The notes beneath the pieces were generated by a model. It saw nothing but the letters and a program-made list of their open reading frames with translations, ran no database searches and was not told the DNA's origin. Below are positions 1 through 11,245 of a stretch of DNA of 64,000 nucleotides, piece by piece; position 1 is the stretch's first letter, and each line of letters starts with the position of its first letter. The stretch spans positions 2,728,001 to 2,792,000 of the forward strand of contig CM031555.1 of NCBI GenBank assembly GCA_018466975.1. Direction: 5' to 3'. The position numbers and the translations under genes were made by a program. The DNA comes from Sparassis latifolia (taxonomy: Eukaryota > Basidiomycota > Agaricomycetes > Polyporales > Sparassidaceae).

Positions 1-204
1 GTGAGCAAGATTTATAAACTTGGTAGTCACTTGTAAAAATTCTGTATGAAAAATTTATTCAAAGCAAAAGTGAATGTTTTAGATATAAAACAAATTATGA
101 AAAAGGTTTAAAATAATATAATAATAAAAAACAATATCCAAACTTGACAGTTAGTACTGTAAAATAAACTGTTAGTGATTTTGTGCTAACAGTGACAGTT
201 TTAA

Positions 205-885
205 CTTGTGGGGAGTGGGCCACTGCTTTGTATGGCAGAAATAATTTCTGAGGTCCTATGTTTTTGCTTTTCTCTCATCATTTAACTGTTCTCACGCTTT
301 CATTATTCTGTACTACTGCTTAGTAGTTGATCACTTATGAAGAGTGATTCATTGCATTGCATAGCATTTTTTATGTCTATCAAATATCAATTTTAAGGTT
401 TCACCATTTGAATTCACTCAAAACAGTTACCTTAAGTGAAAGCTTACTAAAATTTCATGTGACACTAATAAGTATAAAGAACTCAAGTCTTTCTTATTAG
501 GATATTTTTTTTGAGAATTTTTTAAATTTTTTCAAGCTCTAAAATTTTGTTTTTATTTCAATTAAACTTGTGGGGAGTGGGCTATTGCTTCGTATGACAG
601 GAACGATTCCTGAGGTCCTGTGTTCCTGCCTTTCTCTCATCATTTAATTGTTTTCACATGCATTAATCATTTTGTATTACTCCTTAGTAGTGGATTACTT
701 GTGAAGAGTGGTCCATTGCATTGCATTATATCTTGTATTTTTATTCAGTATCTATTTAAAGGTTTCACTATTTGTATTCACTTAGAACAGTCACTTTAGG
801 TAAAAATCTACTAAAATTTGATGTTATACTAATAAGTATAAGAACTCAAGTCTTTCTTGTTAGTGTATAATTTTTTGAGGCTCTG
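205..885. repeat. Direct duplication, unit ~360 bp
   Basis: Two copies of a ~315-bp sequence start near 205 and 565. Both open with a block reading cttgtggggagtgggc and close with a block around actaataagtataa. A third, shorter copy of the opening ~130 bp lies at about 7098-7230. The copies differ at many positions, so the duplication is not recent. Confidence 0.75.
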
Positions 886-1009
886 AAACTCTTTTTTTAT
901 TTCAACTACATTTATGTAAAAATTCATTTCATATAGATATAAAAAAGAAATAAAGTATTAGAATGACTTATAATATTATTTAGATACTCCAAGTATCATT
1001 AATAACTAC

Positions 1010-2350
1010 ATTATAATATTTTAATAAGTTATTCATCTAATATTTTACTTATGAATATTTGATAACAGTACTGTAATAGTCCAGGATGCTATCTATATGT
1101 TTATACAAAACAGTTACAAGAAAATGCTAGTGCTTTTTAAATAAAAGCATTATAATAGTCTATAATGTTATTTAATAACTGGTATATTGCTGAGTAATAT
1201 ATAGTAAGTTGTTAATAATATTATACTCTTGACTTATAAAATGTCGTAGTTTATAAATATCTTATAATAGTACATAAAACATTTTTTTGTACGATGAAAA
1301 TGATTTCAGTCTGTGAGACCTAACTCATTTTTGCTGTCAAATAGGTGTCTATGAGAGCAAATGCTTAGAAAAAATTTTAAAGAAATTCTAAAGATATTAA
1401 AAAAATTGTGGCATGACTATAGAATTAAAAATTTTAAGAAACTACTATCAGATAGTTACCTTGGAGTAGGTACATGACATTGTAGCTATTAAGGTAATTC
1501 TTAAAAAATGAATATTAATAACTTTTTAGTCCTATTTTTATATAGATTGTATAAAATGACATAGTAATATCATTTTGAAGCCATTTTGAAACTGAGTCTT
1601 TTAGAATGCATACTAATCACTTTTTAGTAATGTTTTTATATCAATTTCATAAAATAACATAGTAGCATCATTTTGAAGCCATTTTTTAACTGAGTCTTTT
1701 AGAATGCATACTAGTCACTCTTTAGTAATGTTTTTATATACTTTTTGCAAAATAACATAGTATTATTATTTTAAAGCAATTTTGAAGGTGAATTTTAGGA
1801 GAGACATCCTAACAATTTTTAGTAACATTCTTATATAGTTTTGACAAAAGGATAAAGTAATATCATTTTAAAGCCATGTTTTAGATAATGCTACTCAGAG
1901 ATACTTAGCAATATGTTAGACTATTATCAGGCAGCCAAAATAAATTATTATCTACATTATACTACATCATCAACTGATATTAAATGATATGCAAAAAGTT
2001 GGTAGGTGACACAGCAGATGGATAAGACTCATGTGATAACATATTGTTGTTATAAAGTGTGTTGCATACTCTAATACACTATTATAAGATTTTTATAAAC
2101 TATGATCAGGTGACATCTTATAAGTGAGTCAGGAGTATAATATTGTTATAAGCTTACTACATGTTATTAAGCAATATATCAGTTATTGAATAACATTATA
2201 GACCATTATAATGCTCTCCTTTAAAAAGCACTAGCATTTTGCTATAACTGTTTTGTATAGACATGTAAATGGCATGCTGAACTATTGTAATACTGTTACC
2301 AAATATTTCTAAGTAAAATATTAGATAGCATACTAAAATATTGTAATGCA
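1010..2350. repeat. Large imperfect inverted repeat (~280-bp arms)
   Basis: The segment at about 1010-1290 matches the reverse complement of about 2070-2350 with scattered mismatches. A shared landmark is the block reading atgctagtgctttttaaa in the left arm, mirrored near 2215-2235. The ~780-bp spacer holds a tandem repeat. The layout resembles a non-autonomous TIR element or a foldback element. I could not define target duplications, and there is no transposase inside. Confidence 0.65.
1522..1880 (+). repeat. Tandem repeat, ~98-bp unit, about 3.5 copies
   Basis: Successive units begin near 1522, 1621, 1718 and 1817. Each contains ttttagtaatgttttta, a run such as aaaataacatagta, and (in the first two) cattttgaagccatttt. 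The first three units are most alike and the last is truncated. The repeat lies inside the spacer of the larger inverted repeat. Confidence 0.7.
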
Positions 2351-3191
2351 GTTGTTGATGATGTCCCTTTATATTGGGACAATGGGACATCATTCTATAG
2401 ATCCTATTATGTCCTTTAGCACAGAATGTTGTGGAGTAAATACATCTGCCCCAAGTACAACTTTCTCAGACTACTGGACTAAATACCTTGCTCAACTGTT
2501 TGAATATATCTTCGTAGGGAGGATCTTATCTTATAGAATGTCCACATTAGATATTGTACAATAAATATTGTATGAGGTTAAATTGGACACTAACAGAAAG
2601 TGTCAAATATATTTTGAAACACAGGAATAAGCACTATTATATAGCCTGTTTCAGTTATTATATAATTCAATAAACCTGCTGTACATACTAGTAAAGGCAA
2701 TAGAATGTTTCTAACATTATAAGTGAATTTAAAAACTTAGTATGGGATTCTCCACTTTTTTTAGCATTTCTCCTTTTATATGTACCTCTGCTTTTATTAA
2801 ATGCAAATAAGCAAGACTCTATACTATTATATTATATACTTTTATAATTAGCTTACTCAGAAAGCATACCTGGATGCTAGTTAGAATCAATTAATTTAGC
2901 TGTGGGATGGTCCAAAAGGGATGTCCCAAAGATGACCCTAAGCACCATGTGATAAGTGATGGTCCTTAGAGATATAGGGATATCAGGGCAGATAAAGAGC
3001 TTTAGGGCAGACAAAGACCTTCCTTTACTATCAGCTCATTACTTCCCTATATAGGACTGCCCACATATTATGGACTACTCATATAGGGATGTGGTCCTTA
3101 CAGTGCGTTGCATAATAACATGCAGGTCGCGACTCGCGCAGCGACATGTTTGGCCCGGACAAACAATCTATATGCAGTATGCTGAGAGGAG

Positions 3192-4582
3192 CCGCAGTGA
3201 TGAGATTGTAGTTCCGTTGCAAGCCGGAAAGGTGGAGTACGAGTGAAATCAAGTCCGCGTGGGGTCTGAGATGCAATGAAGGAGAAAAGTCTATTCCAGA
3301 GATATAAGGTGGGTAGCCCGAAAGCGTAGCTAGGAAAATCTCTATAGTCGCAATGATCGCTGAAAACGCATCAGACTAAAATCGCACTGCCCTAAGGAGA
3401 ACGCTGAAATGCGGAAATGCAAGACTGCCCAGAAAATGCACAAAATGCAAGACTGCCCAAAGATGCACTAACTGGATAGGATGAGAATGTGAACGAGTCT
3501 TTTCGCAAGCGTACCTTCCGGGACGGTGGGTTCTCCCCAACCTCTTCCCCTGCCATCATACTTAACTGGTCCTGACCTTTCCTGCCCTCCCGATACTGCC
3601 CGCATCTGCTTAACAATCGCTCCGCTGAATCACTGCCCATCACGCCATATCTCGCAATCCCGTCCCCTCATGCTCCTACTCATTCCGAGGGATCCTCCAT
3701 CACCGAACCCGTCCGAGTGCCTAATAAGGACCCGCCCGTCTCGGAGGCATCTCCCATCCTAAACTCAATCTCCCATCCATGGACGCCAGCATCATCCTTC
3801 GCAAATACACCCTCGCGGAAGTTCTTCTTCGCATTGAGATTTTTACTGAGCCCTTCAATCCGATCCTGTGGAAAGCATGGGTGGTCCGGATGCACGTCCT
3901 GCTGGTGAGGCCCCCACGGGCATATGATCCTTCGCCGTCTGACCCTCACATGTCCCACAGGTCTTTATGGTCCAAGCCCAGTCTGAAGCGGCCAGCGTGG
4001 GGATCACCCTACCCCTTCCGCGCAATATCTCTGTCCTGGCCCAAGTGGAAATACACCTGGCAACAGCTCGCACTGTAGAAGGTGGTCGTCGGATGATACC
4101 CCAAATTGCAGATCACCTTCCTGCGGTCATTCCTCGTGGTTTGACTGCCCGCATTCTGTATGACGACCCCACTGTCCGCGAGGACTTTGGTTTAGGCCAC
4201 CCGCCGGATGATCTCCCTGACATTGGTGCGCGGTCGTCCTGTCCCTATTTTCCTGGAATCATGTTCCTCAGCTTTTTTTTATCGCCATCAGGAACCTTGC
4301 GCCTTCGGGTTGAGACATTGCGCAACGCGGCCCGCGCACTGTACGATGTCATGCATGGAATCACTGGTAGACGCAAGCTGGCGGATGGTACCTTGAGGCA
4401 GTTGCGGATCATAGTCAAGGAATTGGAAGTAGCGTTCGGGCTCGTAGCATGCTCTCCTCCGATAACCAGCTTCCAACTGTTGTTGGACTAGGGGTCGGTT
4501 GTGTAGCACCCTGTAGTATCTCCAAAATGTGAGACCACTTCGCGGATGTGATTCCCACCTCAGTGCGCTCTGCGTCCCTTCA
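3192..4582 (+). repeat. Repeat X, copy 1
   Basis: This ~1.39-kb sequence recurs in the window: a partial direct copy at about 8985-9453, and an inverted full-length copy split across 9455-9572, 17553-18533 and 19806-20082. The shared left edge reads about gcagtgatg, and the shared right edge lies just past gaagggacgc on the reverse strand. The three copies differ by numerous substitutions and small indels. Copy 1 carries the best preserved version of the X gene. Confidence 0.75.
3779..4491 (+). CDS. Repeat-borne spliced gene of unknown function (X protein, copy 1)
   Basis: I do not recognise this family. Three exons join in phase: 3779-3904, 3961-4225 and 4292-4491, giving ~196 aa. The first intron (3905-3960) starts gtgagg and ends cacag; the second (4226-4291) starts gtgcgc and ends atcag. 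Both introns can be placed at the same points in the inverted copy at 17.6-18.2 kb, and the protein stays similar between copies, which supports a real coding history. The second intron can also be read through in frame here. The N-terminus begins MDASIILRKYTL; a central stretch reads ADHLPAVIPRGLTARIL and a later one DLPDIG. Retained introns argue that X spread as DNA and not through an mRNA copy. It may be a captured host gene or an element-encoded protein. Confidence 0.5.
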
Positions 4583-5520
4583 ATGGTGGCTGAGCCGTAT
4601 ATCGGCTCGGTGGTCTAACATCGGTCTAACGGCAGTCACAGCAGTTCAAGCTGTCAAACAATCTTTGAATGCTTCCCAAAGTATGCACACAATGAAATAC
4701 ATGCTCTGCAGCTACGGAATACCTCGGCGTACTGCCGTCGAGAATATTGCTTCCTAAGTGCTCGGTAGCTGAGCTACGGAGTGGAGGGTGCACGGCTCAC
4801 TAAGATAGCATGTTCGCTGTGCAATGTAGACTACTAGTCTCACAGGTTGGGGAGAGGTGAATTCCAGTGGTGGCTCAAGTTCGGAACAGGCTGCAATAGG
4901 CACCTCACAGGACTGCGACGGCCTGAGAAGTCAGCGGGCGACCGGCAGCAGAGGGGCGAAATGTGAGGGGAGCCTGAGCGGAGAGAATTGCAGAATCTAA
5001 CTCGAGCGTGAAGCAGTGGAAAGTCGTTGAGAACACGGCTGAGCTAGGATGCTTGAATCAACAAGGAGAGATGGGCAGGATGAAAATGAGTGAGAGGCTG
5101 TAGGTGCAGGAGGAACAGACTGGTGCTTACGGCGCCTATTCCTCTGCCTTCAGCCTCTCACTTAGTAAGCACTAGTTTGACTTAGCGCTCGTGAGCTTGC
5201 TGCTAAGCCAAACTCCACAGGGCGCCACTAGTATACCACATAAGGGTTGTTTTTCCAGGCCAAATAAGTTTCCACGCGACTCGTGACCTGCACGTTATTA
5301 TGCAATGCACTGTAGCATTTGGACCTGGACTGACCTATCCCTGGCCAGCTCTTAGCTGTGACCAAACTCCAGAACTGTTACAGCTACTTGCTGGGGACCT
5401 TGGGTATCCTGAAGTGAAGGAACTGATATCTATACATTATGCCAGGAGATGTTGAATCACTCTGAAGATATTCTGAGTTACAAACTTATACGTGATCATT
5501 GTGATATAGAATTTGAGAGT

Positions 5521-5985
5521 GATACAACTGGACAAGTTATTTAGGACTGTAGCAAAGCAGTATAGAAAGATAGTCCATTCAAACTTGGGTCCTACAAGAA
5601 TAGATCAAGTATAGACTGGCTGGATGCAATTTTTGCCAGAGGCTCTAAGCGTGTTTGTCCTAACTGCAATAGTGCATTGTTTTATAATCTAAAATATGAG
5701 TCTTTGCCAAATTTTCAGTGTTTCATCACCAACAGTCTGCAGATTAACTGGAAATCTGAGTTAGAATTGCCAGATCAGAAGTATGGACTTTGTGGTATAG
5801 TTTATTATGGTGGGTTCCACTTTACTGCACATATTATTACAAAGACTGGAAGTGTCTGGTTTAATGATGGGGTTACAACTGGGCAGACTTGTATATTAGA
5901 GGGACAAATAGCGAGTATAAATTCAACTGCACTGACAAAGTGTAGATCAAAGATTAGTTCTGTTGTAATATATGTTAAAATATGA
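5521..5985 (+). pseudogene. Decayed USP-like (ubiquitin-protease fold) C-terminal fragment
   Basis: The frame running to 5985 contains a zinc-ribbon-like CPNC and then YGLCGIVYYGGFHFTA and SVWFNDG. This resembles the histidine box of ubiquitin-specific proteases (a hydrophobic strand, a GxxHFTA-like turn, then W-F-x-D-G). The frame can be followed upstream to about 5521, but TAG stops interrupt it at 5542-5544 and 5563-5565, both plausibly former CAG glutamines. The catalytic cysteine half is not visible. It lies among transposon remnants, so I read it as a fragment of a basidiomycete element-associated gene. Assignment to the USP fold is inference from the motif alone. Confidence 0.45.
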
Positions 5986-7095
5986 TCTGGAATGACTGCA
6001 AATTATAATTAGTCCATTCATGAGCAGATTTTGCAGAGCAAATAAGAGACACCATGGTATCTGTCACATAATACGTTCAAGAGCCACTCTCATATTGAAT
6101 TTACTCCTCTATTGTTGTGTTAATTGCACATCGGTCAGAGTCCAAAATGTTTACTGAATGCAAACGTGTTGCTCATGTGATCATTGTTTTCTGTACGATC
6201 TAAAGTTTAACTATGCCCTCGCTACAAACAGCTTGCACTCACCTTGCAACTAACAAAGAATATAAAAGCGACCTATGGTGGTCCCCTCCACTATGAGACC
6301 TCCTGCACCAACCTTTACATGATCCAGAGGACAAGTACCTCTATCAGAGGAAAACTGATGGGCGCAGGAGAAGACAACAGGAAAAGGACATTGAAACTGG
6401 GCTAAATAATGAGTTCATGACATAATGACCCACTAACTCAACAAACTGACCACCTATCGCCTGATCTCCCCCTGGATGCTCTTTAACCTCTCTAATAAAA
6501 TTGTCGCACCTCGCGATAGCTCTACCAGGCTGACAGTCACCATGCTAGCCCATGTACAGACCCTCTAATAACAAGCCTCTACCACCTTTTCTCGTCTTCA
6601 CTACTCACTGCTCTCCTCCTCCTCTATTAGATTGTAACATAGCAAAATGTATGTTTAATTATAAAAATGTACAACTATAATACTTTTCAATGATGAATGC
6701 AAAAAAAAGACCAAACACATATATTAGAAGTGTAGGCCTGATAGATATTAAAATCAGGAATTGTCCTTGCCATGCATTAGCATCGGCCCACTCCAAGCAA
6801 GTAATAAAGTTATGTCACAGTTTTTCTGACAGTTTTGTGATTTTCCTGGACTTTATTCTGAATATTCAAAATCACAACTGACATATTTTAACCTGTTCTA
6901 TTCATATTTATCTAATATAAAAGTGTATTTTGGTCCATGCTGTGAGTGAATTTTGTTATTGCTAATATGGAAGCCTTAAACTCAGTGTGGGTCCACATAA
7001 ATGTGAGGTAATGTCCTTATACTGATATATGATGATGCTGTTATTAAGCATTATTTGTGCATGACACTTTAGTTTTCTCTATTATTAGATTGAAG
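5986..7095. other. No gene recognised
   Basis: This is mixed AT-rich sequence with short open frames only. I see no conserved protein, RNA gene or clear repeat, apart from the dispersed repeat that begins near 7098. Confidence 0.5.
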
Positions 7096-7097
7096 AA

Positions 7098-7230
7098 CTT
7101 GTGAAGAGTGGGCCACTGCTTCGCATAGCAGGAATGATTCCTGAGATCCTGTGTCCCTGCCTTTCTTCATCATTTAATTGTTTTCACATGCATTAATCAT
7201 TTTGTATTACTCCTTGGTAGTTGATCACAC
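7098..7230 (+). repeat. Third copy of the 205/565 repeat
   Basis: The segment from gaagagtgggccactgcttc to about gtagttgatcac matches the opening ~130 bp of the duplicated units at 205 and 565, most closely the second. It lies immediately before the minisatellite. Confidence 0.7.
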
Positions 7231-7279
7231 CTATTAGCCAATATATACCTAAAAGTCCGTATAACCAAGGTGGAATATT

Positions 7280-7960
7280 TTGTGTAAATTTCCATGAAAC
7301 TGAGTGTTGGCCAAGAATATAATATAGAATGGAGATATAGGGTTGGCCAAGAGAAGTAAGCTATATAGGCTAAGTCATGTATTTGGGAGTTAGCCAAGGG
7401 AACCGAGGTTTAAAGTCTATATAGGTTGTCGGACATTTTTGGGTTGGCTGTTATTTCTTTATATAGATTTTAGTCAGAATAGAGCCATTAGCCAAGAGTC
7501 ATAAAATTTCAATACTATATAGAGTTTGCAGACAGTTGGCCTTGGCCAAGTGGAGCTATATAGAATTGTTGTGAAAATGGTCCCCTTGGCCAAGGCACAT
7601 GAAATTTAAATCCTATATAGCATTTTCTGAAATCTGGCCATGACCAAGGATGCTTTATATAGATTTTTGTGAAAATAATGCCTGCAGCCAAGGGTCATGA
7701 AATGTCTAACCTATATAGGATTGTCTGAAATTTGGCCATGGCTAAAAATATCCTATATAGTTTTTGTGAAAATGGTGGCCTCGACTGAGCATCCTGAAAT
7801 TTCTATTCTATATAGGGTCTTCTGAACTTTGGCATTGACCAAGGATGCCCTATATAGTTTTTGTGGAAATGGTGGCCTCAGCCGAGGATCTAGAAATTTT
7901 CATTCTATAAGGAGTTTTTCACACTTTGGCCTTGGCCATATAGCTTTCTACACAAATGGT
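7280..7960 (+). repeat. Minisatellite-like array, ~105-bp period
   Basis: Degenerate units alternate two half-motifs: ctatatag followed by ttttgtgaaaatggt and a ggccaagg block, then ctatatag followed by tctgaaatttggcc and another ccaagga block. About five or six units are recognisable, clearest between 7440 and 7950. The arms of ggccaagg and tatatag are partly self-complementary. No coding potential is visible. Confidence 0.7.
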
Positions 7961-8089
7961 GCTCCAGGCTAAGGCATCCAAACTTAATGGTCTTGCTGAC
8001 ACCATGCTTCTTTAAGGTCCTGGAGGATATACTCATTCAAATTTAAATAGCCAGTCACACACATTTATTAACTACTTTGCATACCTACC

Positions 8090-8990
8090 TTTGCAACTCG
8101 CAGACTATCTGACAATCATTTGACCATTAAATGCCTGTTGCAATTAAAGTGCAAAGTCCTTCCACATTGCATCTTGCTTTGCTGCATTGAATGTATGACC
8201 ATGTAGACCTGCACTTACCACCTCCATCTCTCTAGTCTGCCACTCTTGCTATTTGCGTTCAAACCACAGGACACTCTATAACATCTCGTGTCGCACTTCG
8301 GTACCTCCTCCTTGTACCTTGTGTCTCATGCCTTTGCTCTCAGCCAGTTAACTCGATCAACTGACATGGTAATTACCATTTGTGAATAAGTTTAACCAGG
8401 CATGAAGAGATAGTCACTCACCCTTCTTCATAGCATTTCGATTGACATCTTTCGTATTATTGTCCACACTTTTCACCCATACATTTTGAGCATTCTCACC
8501 TTCAAGTTTCCAAAACTATGCCAATCTATCATTCCTCTGCCCAACTCTATTCTCCTCCACAATGTCTCTAGGCATCTTTGTGTCTTCCTTTTGAATGTCA
8601 AGATATCGTGTCAACAACTGTTCACTTGCTCCTAAACAGATCAGAGCTTTCTGAGCATGCTTGTATCATCTAATAATTTTGCGCTCTTGCTGACCAATCT
8701 TCCTGAGCTCAGCTGCATTTCAGGTTTTGTGCCATTGAGACTTATTATGCCTGAATTTGGTCTGGAAAAGCAAATACTTGTGATTCAACAAGAGTTGCAA
8801 GTCTTCAAGACAGTTATTGGCTTGGCCAACCTGTAAATGTAACTCCTGCTGTGCAATGCTCTCCCATTTCACTGTCTTGCATTGATTAATGCCAAGCGAG
8901 GAAGGAAGCAGGAGAGTGATGTTTTCTGGCAACACTTCCTCTTGAATATCTTCTGGGTTCTCCTCCACATCCTCCACGGTGACGTGATTG
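8090..8990 (-). pseudogene. KDZ transposase C-terminal fragment, decayed
   Basis: On the minus strand the frame below about 8990 reads LPSSLG, then QELHLQVGQANNCLEDLQ and LLNHKYLLFQTKFR. Further on come EQLLTRYLDIQKED and RVNWLRAKA. This order matches the C-terminal region of basidiomycete KDZ transposases as I know it. Repeat X copy 2 abuts it upstream, so the catalytic part is missing. A TAG at 8516-8518 and a TGA further on interrupt the frame. A plausible intron begins gtgagtgact after a GCTATGAAGAAGG block. It is not functional. Confidence 0.65.
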
Positions 8991-9453
8991 TATTTCTGTT
9001 GCAAGCCGCAAAGGTGGAGTACAAGCGAAATCAAGTCCACGTGGAGTCTGAGGTGCGAGGAAGGAGAAAAGTCTATTCCAGAAGTATGAGGTGGGTAGCC
9101 CGATAGTGTAGCTAGAAAAATCTCTGTAGTCGCAATAATCACTGAAAACACATCGCAGGTAAAATTGCACTGCTCTAAAGAGAACAATAAAATGCGGAAA
9201 TGCAAGACTGCCCAGAAATGCACAAATGCAAGACTGTCCAAAGACGCATAAACTGAATGTGATGAGAATGTGAATAAGGCTTTCACAAGTGTACCTTCTG
9301 AGATGATGGGTTCTACCCTGACCTCCTCCCTCGCCATCATACTTAAACTGGTCCTGACCTTTCCTGCCCTCCTGATACTGTCTGCATCTGCTTAACAATC
9401 GCTCTGCTGAATCACTGCCTATCACACCATATCTCGCAATCTTGTCCGCTGAA
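8985..9453 (+). repeat. Repeat X, copy 2 (5' part only)
   Basis: The sequence matches copy 1 from its left edge through the block that includes ggtggagtac, gaaatgcaagactgccc and ccatatctcgcaat. It stops where inverted copy 3 begins at about 9455, so the two X copies meet head to head. Copy 2 lacks the X gene body. Confidence 0.75.
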
Positions 9454-9572
9454 GGGACGCATAGTGTGCTGAAGTGAGAATCATATCCATAAAGCAATCT
9501 CGCATTTTGGAGATACTACATGGTGCTACACAACAGCCCTTAGTCTGACACCAATTGGAAGCTAGTTATTGG

Positions 9573-10215
9573 TGTTACGCGGCAGCGAAACACGAGCGTC
9601 TAGTCGAGTCGTCACGAGACAAGGTCTTTGTCTAAGACACAAGTCCGTTCAAGTGACACTTCTGGCGATGTCCTCGCACTGAAGGTCGATCAGAGTTCGT
9701 TCTTATGACTCGTAGTAGCTGTCTGCTACTGACGGTCGATCTCAGTTAAAGGCAAGTGAAAAGCTGGTTTAATGGTAACCAGGTCGAGATGGGGATCCAG
9801 CTCGACAAGGTCGTCTACTTATACAAAAGGTATCCGCAGTACTACGCAGTAGTGCAGGATCGTTCATTGGCTAGATAAGGTGAAACGATGTCTAAGCAGG
9901 GTAACAACGAGGAAGTAATATGTATGGGAAAGCTGAGTAAGGTCGTGAGAGATAATCAGTACTAATGGGGATAACGAGTCGTGTATCAGAACGAGGTAAA
10001 GATGAGGCATACATGCACGTCTTGCATGTGCGATAAGAAGAAGGTCCGGAGTTGGATCCGGTGTAACCCTAGAATAGAGGTTCTGGACATCTGGATAAAG
10101 AATCGGAGGTTGCGCTCCGATGAGTCACGTGTTGGATCACGTGGTCTGGTAACGTAAAGGGAATAAGAAAAAGAAAAAGAAAAGACGCGCCACAAGAGTG
10201 AGGAGCGTTGTAACA
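9573..10215 (-). repeat. LTR (3' LTR in element orientation)
   Basis: This LTR differs from its partner only near position 9980 (C here, T there) and at two bases around 10164-10168. Just inside it on the element strand is a short purine-rich stretch ending acgggagctga, a candidate polypurine tract. Confidence 0.95.
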
Positions 10216-10427
10216 TCAGCTCCCGTCTAACGTTTCTTGTCCCACAAGAAATATCGTGATCTTCATCGTCGTCGGGGGCAGTCGTGGACATAATGATCTC
10301 CTCCACATCGGTAGCATGTCCGCCAGCTGGTTCGTGATCCTTGTTCGGGGATACGTCCATCCCTGTAGGGATGACTGCGACGCGAAGAAGTGGATGCGGT
10401 CGAGAAAGATGGTTGGGATAACGGAGA

Positions 10428-11006
10428 TCATCTACTGGGTATGTGCGAACGAGGAGGGCGAGGTCGAACGGGAATTGGTTCTGGCGACGAGCGAGGAGTG
10501 GATGCGGGTATTCCATTAGTGGTGTATCCGAGGATGTGTCCGATGTCTTCGTCCCCATGCTCCCTCCAAATCTCCTGTGCTATACGAGTGACCGTACTGC
10601 GCATTAATGACCAGACTTGGTCGACTCTGGTTCGGGCTCTACTCGTCCTTTCCTCTGCTGCGATGAGCTCTTGTCTGGCCGTCTGCATCCACTCGACCAT
10701 TTCTAATGCTCGTTGCATGGAGACCACCGCTTGTCGATCTTGCGGGCGATTTCATAATGCGACAAGGATATCTGTGAAGTCGACAGGAACACGGATAGCC
10801 GAGACCAGACGTGTGGCAAATTCTTGTTCGTCCGATGCGTGACTGAGTTCGATAGAAGGTGAGGGCGATGAGGCACGGATAAAGGGTGTCTGTGCTCGAG
10901 AAGGTGCTCCATTGACAAGCGTAGGCGATGCGGGTATGCTCATAATTGTGGAGGCGACTTCAGCGAGTATATTGTGAACAAGGTCGTCTATAGCGGAAGT
11001 GGGCAT
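10428..11006 (-). pseudogene. Extra 3' reading frame of the retrotransposon
   Basis: Downstream of integrase, one frame begins MPTSAIDDLVHNI at 11006 and continues to 10428. A single in-frame TGA (10752-10754) interrupts it, giving ~193 codons in all. The part after the stop is rich in charged and helical residues (ALEMVEWMQTARQELIAAEE). I do not recognise it. Most Ty3/Gypsy chromoviruses end at the chromodomain, so this is an accessory frame of unknown role, or a decayed one. Confidence 0.45.
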
Positions 11007-11032
11007 TGATGATATATCGTCTTCTCCTCCTT

Positions 11033-11245
11033 TTATACCTTTCGGTCGTTAAGGGGATCACGGTTATCTGTGATGTGAAATAGAATGTCGTGGATCCGGG
11101 TAATAATCAAATAGATGAAAATCCATTGGACGATAAAGAGTATTCCCACAGAGATAAGAGCTGCCTGATCAGTTCCAGGCATCGTTCTGATCGCCCCAGC
11201 TGTTAGCGTGCAGGCTGTCTCGCGTGAAGAGTGTGTGTTCGACAA
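11033..11245 (-). CDS. Short retrotransposon frame with one membrane segment
   Basis: This 70-aa minus-strand frame begins MSNTHSSRETAC and contains one strongly hydrophobic stretch, ALISVGILFIVQWIFIYLII, followed by basic and polar residues. It lies between the end of integrase (11363) and the unknown 3' frame. Its position recalls the env-like slot of some retroelements, but no signal peptide, cysteine pattern or second domain is visible. Either an accessory membrane peptide or chance is possible. Confidence 0.35.
   Translation of the reverse strand: MSNTHSSRETACTLTAGAIRTMPGTDQAALISVGILFIVQWIFIYLIITRIHDILFHITDNRDPLNDRKV

Larger units (their letters stand above)
1..2950. other. AT-rich repeat-filled region without genes
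   Basis: This stretch is much richer in A and T than the gene core, and its few open frames are short with no recognisable protein signal. It contains a ~360-bp direct duplication, a ~98-bp tandem repeat and a large imperfect inverted repeat, listed separately. It looks like an old graveyard of non-coding transposon sequence. Confidence 0.7.
3101..5312. mobile_element. TIR element, ~2.2 kb, carrying a copy of repeat X
   Basis: The ends are ~40-bp imperfect inverted repeats. The left end begins cagtgcgttgcataataac at 3101, and the right end is its near mirror, finishing at 5312. Both are bordered by TA (3099-3100 and 5313-5314), which could be a 2-bp target duplication. The body holds repeat X copy 1 (about 3192-4582) and ~0.7 kb of unrecognised sequence up to the right end. 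No transposase is visible, so the element looks non-autonomous. The superfamily is uncertain because the ends begin CAGTG, as in hAT-like and KDZ-like elements, while a TA duplication would suit Tc1/mariner. Confidence 0.6.

Noticed and set aside
1..2950. Centromere or mitochondrial DNA insertion as the reason for high AT
   Set aside because: No mitochondrial gene or centromere-defining feature is visible; only repeats can be supported.
7280..7960. CRISPR array
   Set aside because: The repeats are long, degenerate and lack unique spacers, and the organism is a eukaryote. It is a minisatellite.
10256..10842. Plus-strand frames inside the retrotransposon
   Set aside because: They are antisense shadows of the element's minus-strand 3' frames.
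11033..11245. Calling the short membrane frame an envelope gene
   Set aside because: One hydrophobic segment in 70 residues, with no signal peptide, cysteine pattern or fusion-like domain, is not enough for that name.
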